Source: Clostridium sp. CAG:302
GTDB taxonomy: Bacteria > Bacillota_I > Bacilli_A > RF39 > UBA660
Length of the DNA stretch: 64,000 nt
Direction of reading: 5' to 3'
NCBI GenBank assembly: GCA_000431795.1
Contig: FR887368.1
Coordinates: forward strand, 26,250-90,249
Under the pieces are notes generated by a model. The model was not told the DNA's origin. It searched no databases and saw only the letters and a program-made list of their open reading frames with translations. Position 1 is the stretch's first letter. The number at the start of each line of letters is the position of its first letter. Positions 59,367-64,000 of this stretch are shown here, piece by piece. The position numbers and the translations under genes were made by a program.

Positions 59367-61208
59367 CTACTTCTTTAATATCTTTCCTCTACTACATAAG
59401 TAGTTATATTCACTAATAAAATTATTATTTTCACTAGTTCTAATATTAGCATATTCACACCAATATTTAATTTCTTTTTCCCAATAGTAATACTTATAAT
59501 CTAAGTCATCACTATTTCTATTAATATATAAATCATATAATACATATATAGCAAGAGCGTCCATAGCTCTTCTGGCGGCACTGCTTATTCTGACATAGCC
59601 TCCAAGGCCGAGTCCATAATGGCCTCCATTAACAAAAGAATATTTACTTCGCATCATATACTCTTTCATCATTCTACGCAGTTCCTTATTAGTGGTATCA
59701 AAATTACCTCTTTTTAAATATTCATTAATAAGTTCATCGCAGTCTTCTGTTTGTACTCTCCAAGGCATAATAAGGCCTAAATTATCCCTCTTTTCAATAA
59801 GATAAATAGTACTATTAGCAAAAACATTACTTTGTTCTACCATCATATGTGATATAGAGGTATCGGCTTTAGAACTATTTGTATTATCTCTACCTCTAAT
59901 TATATTTTCTAATTTATGATAAGCACTAATTTTAGGGTTATCCGTAGCTTGCTTATCAAATATCCTAGATAATAACATTAATGTACTATTTAAATCACCA
60001 CCATGATTAATAATATCATCAGTTTCTTCATAAGATAGTTTATGTTTACTTTGAATAACACTAGGTATTATCTCTAAAGTATCCAGTATTAGTGAATAAT
60101 CAGTATCAACCTTTACTTTAACAGTAAGAGCATTGGTATACTTATTAGGTAATAATGACAATATATTATCTGATAAATATCTATCAAATATAGGAATACT
60201 ATCATCTAATAAATATAAAGTATTACATCTTTTTAAGGCTTCTTTCATCGTACTAGATGTATAAGGTATTATTGATGCAGGATTAGCTAAATGAACAAAT
60301 AAAGTATATGTACCATCTTTATTATCTCTAATAGATAATCCATCATCTAAACATAAATCTCCTTCATTATCAATAGTAATAATGTTTTCTTTAGTTAAAT
60401 CTATTTTACCATTAGGTAAATAAATATATTCTTCCATCTTTGGTATTATAAAAGATACATTATAATCTTTTGCTACATCTTCTTTAGTCTGATAAAATTC
60501 ATTTTCTATTTTTTCTACTAAATCAAGAACAAACTTTTTATCTGAAGTCTTTAATATTTTTAAATAATTAGAATCATCTTTGATTAACTTATCATACATC
60601 CTACCTTTTAAAAATAAATTAATAACTCTATTAAAATATTTTATTTCAATTTCATTTTCTTCATCTATATCAATATATCTTTCAATAACACTAGTAAATA
60701 TAGATGGTATAGTACTATTATTTATTAATAGCTCTTTCATATTGTTTTCAATATATCTAGTAAGAAGTTCTATATCTCTCTTTTCAAATATTAAATATAA
60801 TATAAAATTATATTTATCTCCTTTAGCTCTTCTCATATTATTCATAATACATTTATTTTGAAGATTAACCAAGATAGATATATATTTTTCTACCTTAAGT
60901 AACTTTTCATAATCCAAACTCATTGAAACATTACTTAAAAATACTTCTATTTTTTTATAAACTAATTCTAAATCTTTTTTATTTTTATTCTTTCTAACAT
61001 AGTGATATAAAAGATCATTCAAATTATTAAGACATTCTTCGTTGCAGATATTGTCTACATTTCTAAATAGATATAAATAAGCATTAAGTATACCAGATAA
61101 TACATCTTCAGAGTTATCTACTAGTTCATCATATAAATAATCATAATCAAAATCATTATTTAGTATTTGCTTTTTTATTTGTTTAGCTATATTTTTTTTA
61201 CTACTCAT
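59367..61208 (-). CDS. Divergent RNB-domain ribonuclease-like protein
   Basis: 613 residues. The first 240 are helical and not recognised, replacing the cold-shock domains of RNase R/II. The RNB domain starts near 278 with TIDNEGDLCLDDGLS. Compared with the canonical TID(x5)DxDD metal site, the second Asp is Cys286, while Asp280, Asp288 and Asp289 remain. FVHLANPASIIPY, SDNILSLLPNKYTNALTVK, SISHMMVEQSNVFANS and the terminal YVRISSAARRAMD (cf. YTHFTSPIRRYAD) follow. No S1 domain. It sits between lepA and miaB. Confidence 0.75.
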   Translation of the reverse strand: MSSKKNIAKQIKKQILNNDFDYDYLYDELVDNSEDVLSGILNAYLYLFRNVDNICNEECLNNLNDLLYHYVRKNKNKKDLELVYKKIEVFLSNVSMSLDYEKLLKVEKYISILVNLQNKCIMNNMRRAKGDKYNFILYLIFEKRDIELLTRYIENNMKELLINNSTIPSIFTSVIERYIDIDEENEIEIKYFNRVINLFLKGRMYDKLIKDDSNYLKILKTSDKKFVLDLVEKIENEFYQTKEDVAKDYNVSFIIPKMEEYIYLPNGKIDLTKENIITIDNEGDLCLDDGLSIRDNKDGTYTLFVHLANPASIIPYTSSTMKEALKRCNTLYLLDDSIPIFDRYLSDNILSLLPNKYTNALTVKVKVDTDYSLILDTLEIIPSVIQSKHKLSYEETDDIINHGGDLNSTLMLLSRIFDKQATDNPKISAYHKLENIIRGRDNTNSSKADTSISHMMVEQSNVFANSTIYLIEKRDNLGLIMPWRVQTEDCDELINEYLKRGNFDTTNKELRRMMKEYMMRSKYSFVNGGHYGLGLGGYVRISSAARRAMDALAIYVLYDLYINRNSDDLDYKYYYWEKEIKYWCEYANIRTSENNNFISEYNYLCSRGKILKK

Positions 61209-61238
61209 GTTAAACCCACCTATATTATTATATGTTTA

Positions 61239-63029
61239 TTAGTTTTTCTTGTAATCGGTTAAAATACTTAAGAAAGCTTCACTAGGTATTTCTACTTTGC
61301 CAATTGTTTTCATCTTCTTTTTACCCTCTTTTTGTTTATCAAGAAGTTTTCTCTTTCTTGTTATGTCTCCTCCATAACATTTAGCTAAAACATCTTTTCT
61401 CATAGCCTTAATATCACTTCTAGCTATTACTTTACTACCAATAACTGCTTGTACTGGTACTTCAAATAATTGTCTTGGAATAATATTTTTTAGATTATCT
61501 ACCATTTTTCTTCCTCTGGTATAGGCAAAATCTTTATGTACTATAAGTGATAAAGCATCTACTACTTCACCATTTAATAAGACATCCATCTTAACTAAAT
61601 CACTGGCTTTATAGCCAATAACTTCGTAATCAAATGATGCAAACCCTTTAGTAGAAGATTTTAATCTATCAAAAAAATCATATACTATTTCTGACAATGG
61701 TAATTCATAATGAATATTTACTCTTGTTTTATCAATATAATCTGTACTCTTATAAATACCTCTTTTGTCTTGACATAATTCCATTATAGGGCCTATATAT
61801 TCTGTAGGTACTAAAATATTAGTAAATATATATGGCTCTTTTATTTCTTTTATTTTTACTTTATCAGGCATCATGCTGGGATTATCTATATAGATAGTAC
61901 TTCCGTCAGTAAGATTAATTTCATAATTAACTGATGGTGTTGTAGCAATAATATCAATATTAAATTCTCTTTCTATTCTCTCGGATATTATTTCTAAGTG
62001 TAATAGTCCTAAAAAGCCCATTCTAAAACCAAATCCTAATGTACTTGAGGACTCTGGTTCAAAAGTAAGTGAAGCATCATTTAGTTTTAGTTTTTCTATA
62101 GCTTCTTTTAAATTAGGATATTTATTAGACTCTATTGGATAAATACCGCAGTAGACCATTGGTTTCATAGGTTTATATCCAGGTAATATATCTTCCGCAG
62201 GATTATTATCATCAGTAATAGTATCACCTACTTTAACTGACTCTAGTGATTTAATAGATCCTGTGATAAAGCCAACTTCTCCTGCACTTAAACTATCTAC
62301 TTCTTTTTCAAACGGCGTGTGATAGCCAAGTGATACAACATCATAAGAAATACCTGAGGACATCATTCTAATCTTAGTTTTTTTGATTAAAGTACCTGAC
62401 ATAACTCTAACTAGTATTACTACGCCACGATAAGAATCAAAATAACTATCAAAAATTAAACATTTTAATTTATCATCTTTTTTATCTTCAGGAGCAGGAA
62501 TTCTTTCTATAATTGCAGAAACTAGTTCTGGTATTCCAGCACCAGTTTTTGCTGATACCTTAATAATCTCTTCACTTTTAAAACCAAAAGTATCATAAAG
62601 TTCTCTTTCTACTTTAGGAATATCCGCACTAGGAAGATCTATCTTATTAATAACTGGTATAATCTCTAAATTATTTTCTAAAGCCAAGTATACATTAGCG
62701 AGTGTCTGAGCTTCAATACCTTGAGTAGCATCTACGACTAGCACGGCTCCTTCACAAGCAGCGAGTGATCTAGATACTTCATAACTAAAATCTACGTGTC
62801 CTGGAGTATCAATTAAGTTAAGAATATAGCCATTATAATTTAATCTAACAGCATTAAGTTTAATTGTTATACCTCTTTCTCTTTCAATATCCATACTATC
62901 AAGTAATTGGTCTTTCATTTGTCTTTTATCAATTGCTCCAGTATATTCAAGTATACGATCTGCGAGTGTACTCTTACCATGATCAATATGAGCAATTATA
63001 CTAAAATTTCTTATTTTTGTATTATCCAT
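61239..63029 (-). CDS. lepA: Elongation factor 4 (LepA)
   Basis: 596 residues, full length. G1 [16 protein letters not shown]3 [17 protein letters not shown], domain II, the LepA-specific [16 protein letters not shown] and the C-terminal [24 protein letters not shown] (key pieces). Ribosomal back-translocase. 30 bp upstream of the RNB gene. Confidence 0.97.
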   Translation of the reverse strand: MDNTKIRNFSIIAHIDHGKSTLADRILEYTGAIDKRQMKDQLLDSMDIERERGITIKLNAVRLNYNGYILNLIDTPGHVDFSYEVSRSLAACEGAVLVVDATQGIEAQTLANVYLALENNLEIIPVINKIDLPSADIPKVERELYDTFGFKSEEIIKVSAKTGAGIPELVSAIIERIPAPEDKKDDKLKCLIFDSYFDSYRGVVILVRVMSGTLIKKTKIRMMSSGISYDVVSLGYHTPFEKEVDSLSAGEVGFITGSIKSLESVKVGDTITDDNNPAEDILPGYKPMKPMVYCGIYPIESNKYPNLKEAIEKLKLNDASLTFEPESSSTLGFGFRMGFLGLLHLEIISERIEREFNIDIIATTPSVNYEINLTDGSTIYIDNPSMMPDKVKIKEIKEPYIFTNILVPTEYIGPIMELCQDKRGIYKSTDYIDKTRVNIHYELPLSEIVYDFFDRLKSSTKGFASFDYEVIGYKASDLVKMDVLLNGEVVDALSLIVHKDFAYTRGRKMVDNLKNIIPRQLFEVPVQAVIGSKVIARSDIKAMRKDVLAKCYGGDITRKRKLLDKQKEGKKKMKTIGKVEIPSEAFLSILTDYKKN

Positions 63030-63102
63030 CCTATCACTGCCTTCTTTTCTATTATAGCAAAAATTAAAGGTAAAAAAAAGAAGAAATCGAAAGTTTCTTC
63101 AT

Positions 63103-63396
63103 TTATTTAAACATACTAGGATTAAATAGATATACTAATAAAGTAATAACTAAAAGAATTGCTCCTACAATTAAGTAAAAAGAACCTGACATACCATCAT
63201 TATCATAGTTTAATCCTTCTTTATACATCTTGTTATAATCATCTGTACTTCTTGTATATGACTTATCAAACTTCTTACATATCTCATCACTAGCTCTGAT
63301 ATACTTTTTCATTTTCTTGCAGTAGTAGACACTACCACCATTCTTACCATCACTTTTTTTCTTTGCATCTAAATTCTTACAACCAGCACAAACCAT
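63103..63396 (-). CDS. Small zinc-ribbon-like, single-span membrane protein
   Basis: 97 residues. Four cysteines (CAGC at 3-6, YYCKKM, EICKKF) could bind zinc in the cytoplasm; a C-terminal helix (FYLIVGAILLVITLLVYLF) spans the membrane. The start overlaps the stop of the upstream gene by one base. No family recognised. Confidence 0.6.
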   Translation of the reverse strand: MVCAGCKNLDAKKKSDGKNGGSVYYCKKMKKYIRASDEICKKFDKSYTRSTDDYNKMYKEGLNYDNDGMSGSFYLIVGAILLVITLLVYLFNPSMFK

Positions 63397-64000
63397 TATG
63401 CAATATCCCCTATCTCAATATTACTATTTGATATATCTTCATATATTTTATTAAATGCCTTATTATTGGATATTTTATTAATAATATCTTCATATTCCTT
63501 CTCAGTAATATCTTCAAGTAAAATACTATTAGATACATCTTTCTTTTCTATTTTAGTAGTTTTATTTATAGTATTATTAATTTTTATCTCAAGATTATTA
63601 CTATCTTTAACATTAACATTATAAGTAGTACTATCACTATTATTATTTATTTCTATAGTACCATTATAAGTATTATTATCTTCACTATCTACTATTTCAA
63701 AACTATATCCCTTATCATTACTCTTAACTACAATCTTATCTTCGCCACTAGTTATTTCTAACTTTACAAACTTAGTAATTTTAGTATATAAACTAATTTT
63801 AATATCACTATATTCATTATTATTTACTTCTTTTATTTCTTTATCAAGTAATTCTTTTACTTCCATAGTTTTCTTACCAATTAACTTACCAAAACTATCT
63901 ATAAAATTATTATTATTCTTTAAATTATTAATTATATTTTCATTAATAATTTTAATATTATTATTATTTAGTAATAATTCTACTTTATTAACACTCTTTC
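63396..64000 (-). CDS. Uncharacterised protein, 5' end beyond the window
   Basis: An ATG at 63866 exists, but the same frame is open without a stop to the window edge (KSVNKVELLLNN..., then KLIGKKTMEVKELLDK), so the gene is probably longer than 201 codons and starts outside. The visible part is Asn-, Ile- and Lys-rich, with alternating strands (GYSFEIVDSEDNNTYNGTIE) and a helical C-terminus. No signal or family recognised. Confidence 0.6.
   Translation of the reverse strand, partial: KSVNKVELLLNNNNIKIINENIINNLKNNNNFIDSFGKLIGKKTMEVKELLDKEIKEVNNNEYSDIKISLYTKITKFVKLEITSGEDKIVVKSNDKGYSFEIVDSEDNNTYNGTIEINNNSDSTTYNVNVKDSNNLEIKINNTINKTTKIEKKDVSNSILLEDITEKEYEDIINKISNNKAFNKIYEDISNSNIEIGDIA

Overview
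The window is AT-rich (G+C well under one third by eye) and gene-dense, with almost every gene on the minus strand. It looks like a walled, monoderm, low-GC Bacillota chromosome, probably an uncultured gut Bacilli/RF39-like lineage with a reduced genome. The basis for this is the start of a division and cell-wall cluster (mraZ-rsmH-ftsL-pbp), the rplU-prp-rpmA operon preceded by spoIVFA/spoIVFB homologues in the Bacillus order, a Bacillus-type LexA with its operators, adjacent miaB and YmcA/YlbF-family genes, and a VanR/VanS-like pair. TGG encodes Trp and TGA acts as stop, so the Mollicutes code is not needed. The lineage assignment is inference.

Region by region. 1-1140: an accessory edge with hairpin clusters, a candidate small RNA on the plus strand (about 147-250), very short peptide ORFs, a truncated nucleotidase and a gene fragment. 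1448-9890: a compact minus-strand cluster with two GlyRS genes, a stand-alone AlaRS-like core, an AsnRS-like core without anticodon-binding domain, a methyltransferase, an amidohydrolase, a HAD phosphatase and an S66 (MccF/LD-carboxypeptidase) peptidase. It follows a short Rel (p)ppGpp enzyme that has its own promoter and structured leader. I read this cluster as a candidate biosynthetic or self-resistance system and as the most interesting part of the window. 11640-12772: a GNAT gene lying between two halves of a repeat that are directly joined near position 570. 12783-16604: pbp, ftsL, rsmH, mraZ. 18207-19253: an orphan MvaI/BcnI-like endonuclease beside tRNA-Ala and tRNA-Pro, with a decayed inverted copy of the tRNA pair. 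19311-21726: rpmA, prp, rplU, spoIVFB-like, spoIVFA-like. 23081-23979: lexA and a divergent 43-residue membrane peptide, each with a LexA box in its promoter. 24010-25647: AbrB-type regulator and ABC exporter. 25757-32827: collagen-like and beta-helix surface or spore-appendage proteins, Tag glycosylase, and a Panacea-antitoxin/toxin pair. 32973-39976: lipoprotein, membrane and secreted proteins, a DUF1287 protease-like protein and an SDR epimerase. 40120-48601: HTH regulator, DUF1653, TraX-like, ABC exporter, a fic gene broken by an amber codon, DUF1848, and FemX-like. 48707-54557: an envelope-stress group (LiaF-like, DUF4097, ABC exporter, VanRS-like). 54697-63029: ruvA, ddl, lipoprotein, YmcA/YlbF, miaB, a divergent RNB nuclease, lepA. 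63103-64000: two uncharacterised genes, the last cut by the window edge.

A feature spread across the window is a set of intergenic hairpin clusters at gene 3' ends. They have long perfect stems and short apical loops of related sequence (CCTAAGGT, CCTGTAGT, CCTATGGT, CCATAAGT and similar). Three of them (about 28727, 46146 and 50567) are clear copies of one repeat family of about 120 bp. No CRISPR array, rRNA, insertion sequence or prophage was seen. All homology statements come from recognition of motifs and gene order, not from a search.
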